From NCBI GenBank assembly GCA_947095535.1, contig OX352774.1, positions 8,866,001 through 8,930,000 on the forward strand: a stretch of 64,000 bases of DNA, read 5' to 3'. The notes beneath the pieces were generated by a model, which was given only the letters and a program-made list of their open reading frames with translations, ran no database searches and was not told where the DNA came from. Position 1 is the stretch's first letter. Each line of letters begins with the position of its first letter. The DNA is from Poecilobothrus nobilitatus (taxonomy: Eukaryota; Arthropoda; Insecta; Diptera; Dolichopodidae). The position numbers and the translations under genes were made by a program. Positions 14,001 to 29,000 of this stretch are shown one piece after another.

Positions 14001-17000
14001 AATAGTATTCATCATACATATAAGAAAGAGTCTTAGTAAACGACGATTTGGTAATATTGCATTATTTTGCGATTTTATGTGATTCTCTAATATAAATAAA
14101 AATAATTATAACAATATGATATTATTCATAAAGTATATTGTCAACTGTTTTTTGGCAGTAAGGGACAAGTTATCAATTATATAATTGTCTTTATCAATTT
14201 GCTGTAAATACCTATCAGTTTATAACAATTTTTGTTTAATTTACATATTATCTAAATAGGTTTTCAATCGATTAACAATATGATTCAGAAAATGTTACTC
14301 CGTGCTATAGATTTAAGTATTACTGACTACAGTGACATATTTATTAATTTTTAATTACTCAAAAAGCGGCTCATCAGTTGCATTTATGACAATTAAAATT
14401 TTCTTTTTTTCCAAAATCTAGATGTATGATATTGTTGGGTTATCATATTTCCAAGCAATTCATACTAAAATTTTCATACTTTATTTTTTTATCAAGATTT
14501 TTTAAAACTTTATTTTTTTTATCAAGATTTTTTTTTAAAAATTTATTATATTAGTAGTTTCTTAAATCATCGTAAATGATAGAAGTTAATTTTTTTTATT
14601 ATACTTCATTCGTTCATTCACCATTTTACAAGAAATGACGAATTTCCAACTTTACAACAAGTAATTAATGTAAGGGAACATAGGGTTTTTTAACTTTACA
14701 GCTTATAGTAGTCACTTCTTTTGATACCAGCTTATAAAACTAGTATATTAGAAGTATATTAAGAAGAAGTATATTAGAAAAGCTAATCGGATAGTTAAAT
14801 ACAAGAAACTCTAAAAAACATTATTGCTCCATATCTTTAATCTGAAGACGTCATTGCATTTCTTTTAATTAATATGCAATGACGGATAATTATAAACTCT
14901 AATCCTTTTTTTAGTCATATCGAAAAGTTTTTCTTTGGACGAAATTGAAAAAAAAATAATAGTTTTGCGTTATTTTAATACTTGGGCGAACTCTATTATC
15001 TATATTTTTGTCTTATGTGTACAATTTTTCTACTTTTACAAATTTTAGGCCTACTATGAATTGAGCTTCCTTTTCTTCAGCTTAAGTTCCTTTATTATTG
15101 TTTGTTACCAACGCAAAAACAATGTTTTTTTAAACCTATGCTTATATACATTTGTATGTACTATTGATTCATTTTCTACAACGTAGAGAAATTACGCAAA
15201 AAAAAAACGAATATATAAAGTAGAAGTTGTGTTTGTGTTTTTGTTTGTTTTCACATTCACGTGAAATCCACTGGTTCAACTGCAACAAAATTTCACATTC
15301 TATAGAGCCCGGGTATTGTCATAGTAGGTCATGTTTATATTAGGTCATGCTTAATTATTACATTGCGGCCAGCAGTTTTGTCCATGATATTAATGAACCA
15401 TTGTCACGACTAATTTGGTTGCAATACATTAACCTGATTTGGCCTGGCGGGCTTCCAAACATTTTTTTCTTTCCAATTTTGTAGAATGATTTTATGTTCT
15501 GAAAGGGAGCCTGTTTGACTAATTAAATTAGAAATTTGGACAAGTGTTGCTCTTTAGAACAGAATTTTATTCACTTAATTTAGTCACGGTAATCTAACAA
15601 AAAAAAAAATTAGTTTTCGATTTGTGTTCAATTTTTCAGGTTGAATTTACGGTCACGGCCTGTGACAAGTTTTTGTTACACTTCATTAACCCATTTCCAC
15701 ACTAGTGCTTAGTAAAAATATTTTGCTTAATTTTTCATATTGTAATTGTTATTTTCAAAACTCTTTACTTTTGTTTATATTGTTTTAGTTATTCCATAAA
15801 AATTGTTTGTTTTAGTTATTCCATTCCCACCTCCCTTAGGAAAAAAAAAAAGCTTTGAATGAATATTCTAATACTTAATAGTAATTAAAATAACTTAATT
15901 AAGTATCCTAAGAATAACGTGTTTAAGTTTTAACAGCATACAATTTTCGGCAGTTATTTAAAACTAAAATAATTTCCTCACATAACTAATACTATATCAT
16001 CATATCACTGGTCAATAAATCATCATTAAACATAAGGGACATATAATACAGGAAAGATGTTTTTGGTGGGGTTGGATCTCATACTTAAATAATATGGTGA
16101 TTGGTGCGTATATATTCTTTGTCTTGGTTTTGAAGTTCTATTAAAATACTTATCCATGAACCCTTTCTTATTAATGCATCCTGTCTAATTATTGACAAAC
16201 AGTGACCCATTTCATATTCGGGGATATAAGTTTTTTAAATTACATTACTATTTTCTCGGGCAAGGCCGGGTAGTAATGCTAGTAACATAATATGCCATAT
16301 ATGCCATATAGGATAATGAAAATAACATCGAAGAATAATCGTTAGCTAAGTTGTTTATATATTAAAGAAGATTGTTTTAAGTCGTCAATCAAATTCAAGT
16401 CAAGGTTTAAGTGTTCAATCGAAACAAAAAAGTAGTTTTTAGCAAAATATGAGAGTAAATAAATTAAGAATTGGTGAATATGAAAAGGAAATTGATGGAA
16501 AGATAAAACGTGGAAAAAGTATTGAAATTATTATTATTACAGATGATATGATGTATTTTGGGCAGAGAAATTTTGATTTTGGATAATTGTGAATAACTTT
16601 TTTTGTACTGAAAATATTACAGTTATAGAAAGGGTCAGAAGCAAAAGGGTACAAGTGCAATTCCTAAAAAAAATGAGACAAGTGCAAATCCGAAGTCTTA
16701 TATTCAAAAAAGATTAATTTCGATATTTTATTTTGTAGTAACTTCTTCTTCAACTTACTTGTATATATTTTGCTACTAAATAAAATAAAGAATATAATAC
16801 TTTTTGAATACAAATTTTTAAAATTTGCACTTATCTCATTATTTTCAAAAATTGCACTATTATCCTTTTGCTTTTAACCCCTTATTCTGTGTCTTCTTCC
16901 TATCATCCTAAGCGGAGTGTCTTGAGCATATTCACACTACTATTATTTTTTGAATAATAAAATCATTGAATTTTTACATCAAAACTTCAAATAAAATTTC

Positions 17001-20000
17001 ATGGTATGAAATAAAATAATTGTTTCTTCCAAAAAACATTCAAAGTTAATACATAATTAATTAATTTTAAAGAAATTTGTTTTTTTCTTTTAAATGTCGT
17101 GAGAATTGTTTGAATTATTTAGTTTTTTTTTCTAAAACAATTTATGCTAAACAATGGAGTTCGGGAATATTTAAAACAATTACAATTACCATTAGAGAAT
17201 AGAGAAAATATCTTTATAAAATTGTATCCCATCTACCAACTCTTATGAAACTATTAATTTTGTATTTTAACTAAGAAATTAAAATAGTATTGCATGTTAG
17301 AATAGGGACGATCATAAAATTAGAAAAATTTTTCTATATAAATTATTGAATTTTCTTTGTTATATTAATTTTAAGATGCAAGAATTTTTTTCTAAAAAAT
17401 TAATAAATCAGTCCTCATAGAGGACTCGTGCTCGTTTTCACTCCTCTATAGTGTCTTCTGACCACCTACCCTCTCAAAAAAAAAAATTTTTTTAAAATTG
17501 ACCCTACAACAAATTTTTCAAAAGAGGTAGAATGTAAACTAAAGGTTTTTAAAGAGCACATTTTCCCAAAAATAATAAAATCAGTTTAAATTGTGACATA
17601 TCCTTAAAGATTAAAGCGTTTGTTAAAATTGAAAAATGTTTTATTTATTTTTTTGATTTAAGAAAAATTAAAAATTTTGGTGTATGGCGGTACTCAGACG
17701 TAAATGTTTTCTACCCATTTTGTTAATCCCCTTTCTTGACACTTTTTTGAAATGACAAAAATCAAACTTTTTTGAAGAGTTTAAAAAATAGAATGGGAAA
17801 TTAGAAAAATTCAATTTTTTGAAGAATGCAAAAATTAGAGAAATACACTTTTTTGAAGCATTAATTATTTATGTTTATTTAAAACAAGTAAATGTACAAG
17901 TAATAGTGAGTCGATGCAACCGACTTATTAATACCCTACACCTAAATAATTCTAATTAAATTAAAAATCCATAAGTTTTTTGGCAGCTGCTTGAACCGCT
18001 TCCCTTTTCTTCCTTTTTTAACTCGAATTTCAGGAACGTGAAAGAAACATCCTTTAACATCCTTGTACAAAATTTCAAATTTCTTTCTTCATTAATTTCG
18101 AAAATATGCTTGCTACGCCTTGGAAGACGTGTGTCAGGTACCCGAATTGTCACTCCAATTCATCAAATCCATCCCAGGGACATAGAGGAAACATTACAGA
18201 ACACTCTTGTACCAATTTTAAATGTTCTATTTTTTTGGTTTTGGATGTATGATCGTTTGCTCTTCGGCTAATTCGGAAGCTTCTAAAATCCGAACACATG
18301 AGCCAAATTCTCTCAAATGCCAGTTTCCAATTTTAGAGAAAAGGAAAAATAGCAGAGCACCCTTGTATTAAAAAATAAAGGTTTCATTTTTGTTGATTTT
18401 GGAGATAATCTCGTTTGCTCTGAGGCTCGTTTGGAAGCTTCCGAAATCCGAACCCATAGACCAAGTCCGCTCAAATAGATTCAGAGACATAAATCAAACA
18501 TGAAGAAACATCATTGTACCAAATTTAAAGGTTCTATCTTTGTCCGAACCCATAGACCGATTTTGTCCAAATGCGAACTCCTCCTTCCTTTCGTAATTCG
18601 AACGGACGGGCGGAAGGACGAACATCGTTAAATCGACTCAGGAGGTGATCCTAATTAAGAATATTTGTATATACATGTTCATATCTAACCCGCTTCCATT
18701 TGGTGGTTATAAACACCATACAAAAGTTAATATACCCTATCTATACCCTTTACGTGTAGGATATAAATATTATTTTGTAAAATTTTGGCTATCTCTTAAT
18801 TTTTGTGTCTGAAAAAACATTTATCTCTAAAACAGAAAAGTTTCCAAGTTTCACCGTATTTAATAACAGCTAAAAATGTCAAAAAAACATCTATAAAAGA
18901 AATGTCAAAAAAAATGGAACAAAAGGGGAAGCAAAATAGAAAAACTTCTATCTTTCAGTTTCAAAAAAAGTCAACAAACAGGGATGGAATGGTGACGCTT
19001 TTAGTATAAAAAAGGGATGAAAAGATGACGTCTAAACGCTCACAATTCTAAACTGATTTTAATATCTTTTAAAAATGCACTTCTTTAAAAACTTTTGGTT
19101 TTCATTCATTTCAAATTACCGAAATTAAAGTATGTATTTAAAATAATTTTTAATAGATTTAATAATATATTTTATTATTTAACAATATACTGTATTAATG
19201 TTAGAAATGGATTAATTCTTGCTAGGCTTCGCGAGGAAGAGATAAAACAGTTTTGGTACGAAATCTCGTTTTCCAAAATCTCGTTTTTACAAAATCTCGT
19301 TTTTTTTTTTTTTTTAAATCTCGTTATTTTATTTTCACATCTCATGTACACATATATAAAAATATTCTGGAAAAGGAGGCAATCCTCATTTTGAATCCAA
19401 CTCTAAAATCAATAATAATAGTAGTCAATGCTTAGACTTCACTACAAAAGTAATAAATTTTAACATTTCTCCATGCAAAATAGTAAATTTAGTAAAAATT
19501 TTGTTATTTCTATATGATAAAAGTTAATTTTGAAAGTATTTTTAAGTATTTGCGAAATCATTATTCAGATTCAAAAAGTATATTAAAGATTATAAATTAT
19601 TATAGATATATAAATGTTCTATCACAAAATTAAATCATTTATCGTAAAATGTGTTGAAGTTTTATAAACAATTTAACAGATAACACATACGAACGCTTAG
19701 ACATACTCCGTAAGTTACGTACGTAAGTTCCATATTTTGTAAATGTGCTTAAAAAGAAATTTTTGATCGTTAAAATAATATTCTTTTATCTTATTTATAA
19801 ATGTTTTTATTATTTCGAGTTGTCTTCTTGTAAAATGCAAATATAAGCTTTCTGCCTCTTTTTACTTTAAATTTTTGAATAAACGGATAATCATCATAAG
19901 GTTATTTCTGGAAGTTTTTCTTCGGCGTAGTAATATGCTCCGAGAACGGAGACAAAAATATTTTGCTCCAAGTAAAACTTTTCAGTTTTTGAGAATTTGT

Positions 20001-23000
20001 CCTGTAGACTCTTCTTCTTGTTGACAGAAAATGCATATAACGTGCCTATTTAGCTGAAAGTGTCCCGACAAGAAGTATGCTTGAATTCTAAGTTTATTTC
20101 TAGTGGATCTTATAATTTTTTCTATTTTTTGCCAGTTATTCTTTCCCAGAAGCTTTGAATTGTCTAAGCCCAGATTTTTCTCGCCATAGTTTGCTTCTAC
20201 AGTTTTCCTTTTCGGTTTTTAATGCTTTTCTTATTTTGGGTTTGGCTATGTCACAGAAAGGTTAGGGACCTGCGCAGGACCCCTTCTTTTAGAACCTGTA
20301 CTTATTAAAAACATTCGAGTAAAAGTTATCATAATTTTTATTTTGTTGCACCATAAAGAAATGAAAGTTAAATATTTGTTTTTTTTTTTTTTATTATTAA
20401 ATATTCAAAATAATTTTTAATATTTGAATTTTTTTCTTTTTTCCACAAAGTTATTCATCAATTTGCCAAAAACTCTCTTGTTAGCTATTAAATGCATATA
20501 TATATATATAAATATATAATATATTAAAATAATATTATGTATATTATATAGTTTATTTAAAAGTAGTAACAAACATTTTTTTTTTTTTCGAAACAAAACC
20601 ATCAACAAATTTTTTTGAAAGAAAATTCCATTATGAAAAACCCATTAATTTCACGTATGTGAATTTTATTTTATTTTTTTTTTTTTTTGTAGATTTTGTG
20701 AATACTTTGATTCATGAATTTTCATCAAGGACAAGGTCATTTTACCAACTTGTATATTATACTTTACTTTTGTTTAAATTGACTGGTGTTTTATTGGTCG
20801 TCCATACTAAACTAAAAATTAAAAAAAAAAAGAAAAAAAAAAGATATATACATTAGTATATGTGAATTTGAAGATAGACGGAGAAGGAAAATAATAAAAA
20901 AAAAAAAATAAAAACTACCGAGACAAGTAAAAATGAAATGAAAAATGAATATTTAATTTTTTTTTTAACAGAATATTATAGCGATTTTTCAATATGAAAA
21001 AGAATAAATTAGGTATTAAGTAATAAAATTAATTTTTATTTCATATTTTGAATTAAACTAAACGGAATACCCATACATAATTTTTTATTCCGGAGTAGTA
21101 TTTGAGAATTCAAAATTTGTTTTCAATGCTTTTCTGATTTTTTCAATTTCTATAAAGAAAATTTTGTAAATTACATTTTTTAAAATTTTGTAAAATAAAA
21201 AGGATAAAGTTATAAAGTTATAATAAAGTTATAGCTTTTAAAAGGATATTGTTATAATCTTTTTCATTTTGTTGACTCGCATTATGACTTTTAATTTATG
21301 TAAAACGCTTTTTCATTAGTTATCAAATTTTCAGCAAATTTTTTCCCAACTTTCATCTATTTTTCGTGTTATATGTCTGAATTTCATAATTTTAGGTTCT
21401 TAATTGCAATCAATTTTCAGCAATGTGACGCATAACACAATAACGCTCGCTATATTCTTTCTTTTTATCATTTATTTTTTTCAATTCATCAATTTTCATC
21501 AATTCCAATTTGCTGATAATTCATTTCTACCTAATTTCCTATAAATTACCGACTACAAACTTAATTCAATAATAGACAAGAACTTTGATTGTTTGATTCT
21601 GAAATCAGTTTGGCGATCTTTATCATCGTACAAAATTCTGCAATAATTAAACAGTCGAATAATTGAATATTGGTTTGTTTTGAGTGAGATTTGATTATTT
21701 TCTTACATTTTTCTTTCCCATTTTCTGGTACATTTTTCATAATTTGGCTTTTACGAATTTTTATCACACTCTAAAATTTTTTCTAATTGTTAAATGAACT
21801 GATATGAAATGGAATATATTGGCGTTCCTAAAATATTGATCATTTATCATGGTCTCGTTACATTATTCTATAATATATATATATAAATCTCAGTAGCTAG
21901 GAAATGGTCATCTCTTTTTGATTTCATGATTCCATTCGACTTTCCTTTTATTTTTTATTACTTTTTAAATTTTGTATTCTGACTTGATTCCTTCTTAGTA
22001 AATGATCCTGATTAGACTTTAAAAAAAAAAACTTAGAGGAATTAAGTTTGTTGGCAAGTAAAACACATATTATTGGTTCTAATAATATCTATACCCAGAA
22101 ACAAAGAGCTAAGGGAATAATATATTTATGAAAACCTTTTTTTTATATAAAATGAAAAGGTTGTTTTAGATAGAATGCAAAGATATTGCGTGAGAATGAA
22201 TCCTGAATCATTTTGCTATGTGTTTTGGTTCGCCCGCCTCTTTGTCGACACACTATAACTCAAAAACTAATCAAGGATTCCAAAATAGGATTCTAAAATA
22301 TACTTGCTATTTAAATTTAGTAAGTTTGATCGGCAAGTATGGGTATTTGAAAATTTTTCAAAGGCAACGGTATTAACTGTAACGGTACTTAATTAAGTCA
22401 GATATTTGTAATTTTGTAAAAGTGCGGGTATCCTAGAATTGTCACGATCAACTAATCTACACTCTTCCTCATATTTTTGTTAATATTTAGCTAATTAAAT
22501 TAATAAAACTGAAGTTAGAAAATTTTATAATCATAATTGTTTTCAGATTGATGTTATAATTCAAATAATAAATAAAAGTTTATGATGGTTTTTACGCTAT
22601 TTTTTTTTTTTACTACAATGTGGTAAAATTATCAAATATGAGAATAATAATTTTAATTAGTTTCTTTTAGTTTTAATATCTTTTAAAATTTTTATTCCAT
22701 TTCATTGTACACCTACACATTACAAAGGTTTAGGCATAGGTTTACATCACAAAAGATCAACAAAAGGATAACAATAGTTTTGTAAGATTTAAAAAAGAAA
22801 AAGAATAAAAAGTTTTTGCAAGCTTTTCTTTTTTTTTTTGAAAAGCAAAAGAGAAAAAAAAAAATACAATTTAAAATGTTTTTGACGTCAGCTTTCGGAA
22901 ATAGAAATTCACCACCTTATTTTGGCATTAAAACCAAAATTGTTATTTTTTATATATTTATTTTCTTTTGAGCTGAAACGTCAATTAGTAAAAGTATATA

Positions 23001-26000
23001 TTTGTAATAGACTTTGTTTTTGTTAACCCTTTATATATCCTGAAGTACTTTTGCAGTCTATTATTATAAAGTAACATTTTACTTCAATTATTGATTCGAT
23101 TTTTCATAAGCGTAAAACCTGGTAAAACTTTATTTATCATTCATTAATGGGGTGCAACTGACGGTAAGTAATGAATTGAAAACTAGTTATAGATGATAGT
23201 TGTAAAATATAAACGCGTTACAAACAAGTATATATATATATATATAACAAAATTTTGATTTCATACTTTATAACTCATAATATAAATTTTAAATTATTTA
23301 TACAAAAAATAAAGTTTTATTAGGGGTTTTGTCAGTTTTTGATGTGATAGTGGTCATAGGAGAACATTAATAACTATCTTATATAGTAAAAAAGTATATA
23401 TATATAAATAATGTAAAAATTTTTCATTATATTATATTAATTAGAAAGCCTGATAATTAATTTGTCAACTATCTAGGAAACCTATAGAAGTACAAGGTCG
23501 AAGTACAATACCAGTGGTTTTTTAATTGGTAATCTTTTAATGTTTATTAAATAGTAATAAATAATGTAAAAAGTCTTAATTATTTATTAGAAGCATGCTT
23601 AAATCAACCTGTAATATATTTTTTTCATAATTTTCGATCAAATTCATGTTATTACTTGTATTTTACCAATCATAACAAATAGCGACTTTTATATTTTTGA
23701 CATTATTTTTTATTTCCTATCGTCTGACAAATATAATTTGAATCAATATTATCTAATTTGTATATGCTACAGATCAGCTTGCGGTTAAAATTTTTAATTT
23801 ATTTGACCATTAGACATTAAAACTTGTATAGTGTATTAAAACATAATATAAATTTTATAAGTTACCTTATCTTTACCTTATATTTACCTCAATACTGTTC
23901 AATACTGCTATTCATGCCTAATATGCAGCCCTTTCAAATTAGTAACCCTAACTTCTCTTAACATACGCCAAAATATTGAAAGAATTTTACTCTTTTATAG
24001 TTTGTTTGAAATGACACTTTATTGAATTAAAATCCATAATGCCTCAGTTTAAATAATTTCAACGTTCAACGAGAGAGGCAGTAAATGCCCGATTTCAACC
24101 CAGTTGAAATTCCTTGGTAATTTAAAACTGTTTACAGAAACACATTTATGAGAACTGTTAGAATTTGAAGCAATCTTCCATCGAATGTGTTTGCTTCTGT
24201 CAATAATATTCTACAATTAGCAAGAATTCAAAAAGAAGGTTTTAGGTTTGGTTCCTCATTTACCCTAAAATTTTCTCTTTATATTCTAGTTCCCTCTCCC
24301 ACTGTAATTTAGCTAAACCTACGTTATTATAAAGGAATTCGTAACTTGTCAAAAAAAAGGGTTAGATGAAGTAAAGTTAAGGATCATTTTCTCTAAGAGT
24401 CTGTTCTTAATACTAAATGTAATTTATTTTTATTGTCTTAGACAATTTGGTTTCAGTTCCTTTTAAGCCATTCCTTTTAAGTTCATCGCCATTTTATTTT
24501 CAAGTTTTTTGTTCTGTTAATTTTAGTTGGACTATGAACAGTCCCTCTATTATCTATTTCCTAATTGGTCCTAGTCAGCTTTAACTTTAATTTTAATAAT
24601 CATTGCTTAATCTTTCCAAAATCGATTACCGAGCAGTTTTTAAAACAAAATTAAAAATTAAATATTATAAAGGTAATCGTACTAATCAATATTTCCATAA
24701 ACACTGTATACATATATATATATATATATAAGTTTTGATATTATACTCATAATCAATTTCAATGTGATTCAGTCTATAATTCATGGGCAAGGTATATTTT
24801 TGTTTTTGTTTCCTAAGAAAATTATAAATTACCTGTAATAGATTGGAGGTGGTCTCTTATAATTATAACAAAATATTTTGATTGTTTATGATACACTATT
24901 CATCATCAAGGTTATTATTGTCGGGAAAGGCGTAACTTTTAAATCTAATTTCAAATAATTTTTGTATATAGGTACAGTTTAGTTCACAACTTATGATAGA
25001 TATTAAATTTTTTTTTTTTTTTTTTTGGTGTGAAGGTTAACTTTAATAATTTTCATGGTAGAAATAAATAAAATATAAAAAAAAAAAGGAAAAAAACTAC
25101 AAATCATTCAATAAAAGTAAAGTGTGAGTATAAAAATATTTTTACAAATGGGTTTTTCTGGTTTTGGGTTAATTTAAGGACTCTTGCAAATAATAAAATA
25201 AAAAATGACTTATAAACATAAGAGTAAAGAATCATTTTTCATTCATAATTTATAAAATAAAAATGTTTTATGTTTTTTAGTTTTTTATATTCTAAATGAC
25301 GGAGAAAGTCTTTAAATTTTTGGAAAGGGTATAAATTATAATATACTCGTAATTTGTTTAGTTGAGAAGTTTTTAATTAATGTAAGGGTTGAAAATCTGA
25401 AAATCCAATTTTGAATAGTTTATCTGATGTAAAATATATTGCCTAAGTAAATTAGAGATGAACAAAAAGTAGATAAATTAAGTAATTTTTTAAAAATAAA
25501 TAAATAAAGCTTAAAAAATGCTTTCTAATTGCATTCCACGGTTTTTAAATAATTATTACAGTTAAAGAAATAAAATTCTAGAAGTAGTGTACTCAACTTT
25601 AAGTTTGCGACCATAAAGTGAATTGAAATGGCCAATAAAATGTGATTTGATAATTTTGAATATTTCTTAAATTTCTAAATATAAAATTTTAATTTAAAAT
25701 TTTTAAAAATCATACTTTTTCATAAAGGTGAACTTTTCTTTTTAGGAGTGGATTCGAAACGACAGTCCCTCGGTGTTTACAGCTTATTTTATACGCTCTT
25801 ACCCACTTGGCTACAGAGGTCCCATATTTCATAAATTAAAAAACAAAAAAAAAGCAATGTGTTTAATATTGAAGCATTTTTTTCTGCTAATTTTAGCTTT
25901 TTGTTTTGATTTGACGCTAATTTAGATATCACGGTTTCAAATCAAACAATTTATATTTATGGTTGCTATATTAATATCTGCCCTTCCTTTGTTTAGTACA

Positions 26001-29000
26001 TTTAATTAATGCTATGCTCCTTGTTTAAATATCTTAGTTAATTTTATTACGTTAATTGTTATATCATTGAGAGAAGTCTATGTATTTACATATGAATATT
26101 TTTGTGAAACTATTTAACACTGAATTGTATGCATCCTTCGTGCTAAGCCATCTATTAATATGACCTTGAAACCAAAATCGTAACGAATTTTTCGAGAAGA
26201 AAGTAGTAAAATGGTTTATTATGTATCAAACAATTTTTTTTTATTTATTAAAAATTTTAAAACTTTAAATTTTAAAACTATTAAAAAGAATATAAATATA
26301 TTTAATATAGAGCACAAATTATGCCATTGCTAAAAAAAAAAGCAGTTTCAAAATTTAATTTCTTTGCCCAATAGGAAATTATAAGTAAGAAAAATTTATG
26401 CGGGCTAAGCAAGCTTCCAATTGAAAAAAATCAAATTTTATTGTTTCTTATTTTTGGTAAACCGACACATCATAAAATTTGTTTTACAAAAGAATGTTGA
26501 ATCAAAAGATGTTTCTCGTAAAAACATAAAATTTTGTAAAAAGGTAAATTGCAAGTATACTACAACAAACATGAACATTTTACCAAAAAAAAACATTTCA
26601 TAAAATATCATAGATATTATATACTTAATGGAAAGCATTTAAAACGATATAATTTAAGACATCAAATCGGCTAAAACGAAAAACTTTTTGGTCTTTGAAG
26701 TATTTCCATAAACTATGACCCGTTTAAACGAACATCGGGTATTACGATAAACAGCTTTATAAATTTTTAATTGGTAATAAGTTTCTGTTTGTTCGTTTGT
26801 TTGTTTATTACAAGGATATTTAAAAAAAAGAGTATTTAATTTCAACTTAACTTCAAAATATGGATATTCAAAACAATTGGAATGAGTTTGTTTTAATTGA
26901 CAAAAATAACAACTGATTAAATTTTAAGTTATGAGAATTATTACAGAAGAGTTGAAAGCAACAAAAAAGAAGATTTTGGGAACGTAACAATTTTTGAAGG
27001 TTTAGGTTCCATTATGGAATTTTACAAAATTTGTTGCATTAAATGAAAACCAATTTATTCAAAAATTGCAAAATAGGAGGAACAAAAACAGAAGATATTT
27101 ACATTTTGTTAATAAAGAAGTAAAAATTGTTTAGATATTAACTGCGACATAAATTCTACATATATGTACATATAATGTAATTTGAATTTTATAAAAATTT
27201 GGTTTTTTTGCACATTTCCAAAAAAAATTTGAAAAAATGTGCCTATTAGTTTCACTCTGTCCGTCTGTCCATCCGTTCTTCTGTCCGTCTGTCCGTCCGC
27301 CCGTCTGTTTGTCTGTCTACAAAACTTCTACACCGTTAAAGATAGAGAAAAAAAATTATTACAAAAAAATTATATATAATTTTAAAATTTAGTATTTAAA
27401 TTTACCTTTATGTCAAAACCAAACTTTGCATGATTTTTCTACCTTCATAACTCCGGCACACTTTTAGATAGGGGCTTGAAATGTTGAGGCAAGAAATTAG
27501 TGTAAGTTTGCTCAGAAAATTTTTTTGGGCCACCCCCTGCTTATGAGCTATTAGGGCTGTAAAATTGAAAATTTGCTATTTTTAAACACCTGTAACTTAG
27601 GAACCTGTACACATTTTACTTCGGAAATATATAAAAATTAAAGCTACAGTAATATATTTTAACGTGTGTTAAAGGTTTATTTTAGTTATATAGGGATCCA
27701 GAGTTACAGCACTTCAAAATTGCGAAAAAGCTCCATATTCAGATGTATATATCTCAGACCCTGCGTAATAGTTTTGCAATCGAAAACCGTCAAAAGAACG
27801 AACATTTTATTTTCTACTTAAAGCAATATTAAAATTATGCAATATTTTGTAGTTTGCTATTTAAATTTACCGTTATGTGACTTCGGCACGCCTTTAGATA
27901 GCAACCTGCAATTTTGAGACAAGAAAGAACTTTTAGAATTAGTATAAGTTTTTTTAGAAAATTTTTTTGCACCACCCCCTGTTTAAAAGGTATTAGGGCT
28001 GAAAAATTGAAAATTTACTATTTATTATTACAAAAAATTTCTTAAATTTTATTTTTTAAATTTTCAAATTTTTGTGTAAATCACAATTCTAAACGTTTGT
28101 ATTATCTTTTGGGAATGTGCGCTTTTAAAAACCGTTGGTTTACATTCTATCTTGTTTCTACATAATATGAAAAAATAGGAAACCTTTTATAACGTCGACT
28201 AGTTAAAACAACCAATTTTTGATGGTCCCTTTCAATGTCGTTTTGTACCAATCGTCCGTTTTTCTATTAAACAAATATTTTTGTCAAAATCGTCCTTTTT
28301 GTTAAACCGATTTTTGTAAAATTTTCACTTATCTGAAATGCGAAATTTTTGAAATAGTTTTATTATGAAATGACTTTTAATGAATGAAATTTTTTCAACA
28401 TGGCTTTTGATAGTGTGTACCCTTCTCATCAGTTTCTGATTTTTATCTAATTTATATTACTTAGAGCATTTTATCAATGAGTACTGGAATTTTTTTTAGT
28501 TTTAATTAAAAAAACAATAATTAATTTATACTTTATAATATATACATATATATATAAATACTTAGAAAAAACTATAGCTAAATATCCTAATTTCGTTTAT
28601 TAACACCATCATCATAAATTTTTATTGTTTTTATTGATGTAGAAATCAAAAAAATGTGTAAAAGAAAGGATATTTTTATGCTACTGTAATATATTAAGAG
28701 TTTTGTTAAACAGTTTGAGGGATTCAGTTTTTATGTTTTTAAACACGCATAGAATAAACAAAGTCCGGTTCCATTTTTGGTAGTTCATGCGATTTCAAGT
28801 GTTCAAATGACCATTCATAATTTTGTTTTTTAAAAATTTTATTTTTCCTTGCTTGCAAAATGTCCTGTAAAAATAATTTTAAATAATTTCATTATTTTAG
28901 TAACATAGAACAGATTGTTTTTTTTTTAATTTTTTTTTTGCTTTTAATAAAGTAAAATAAAATTTATGACCGTCGTAATAATAAGACGGTTAAATTATGA

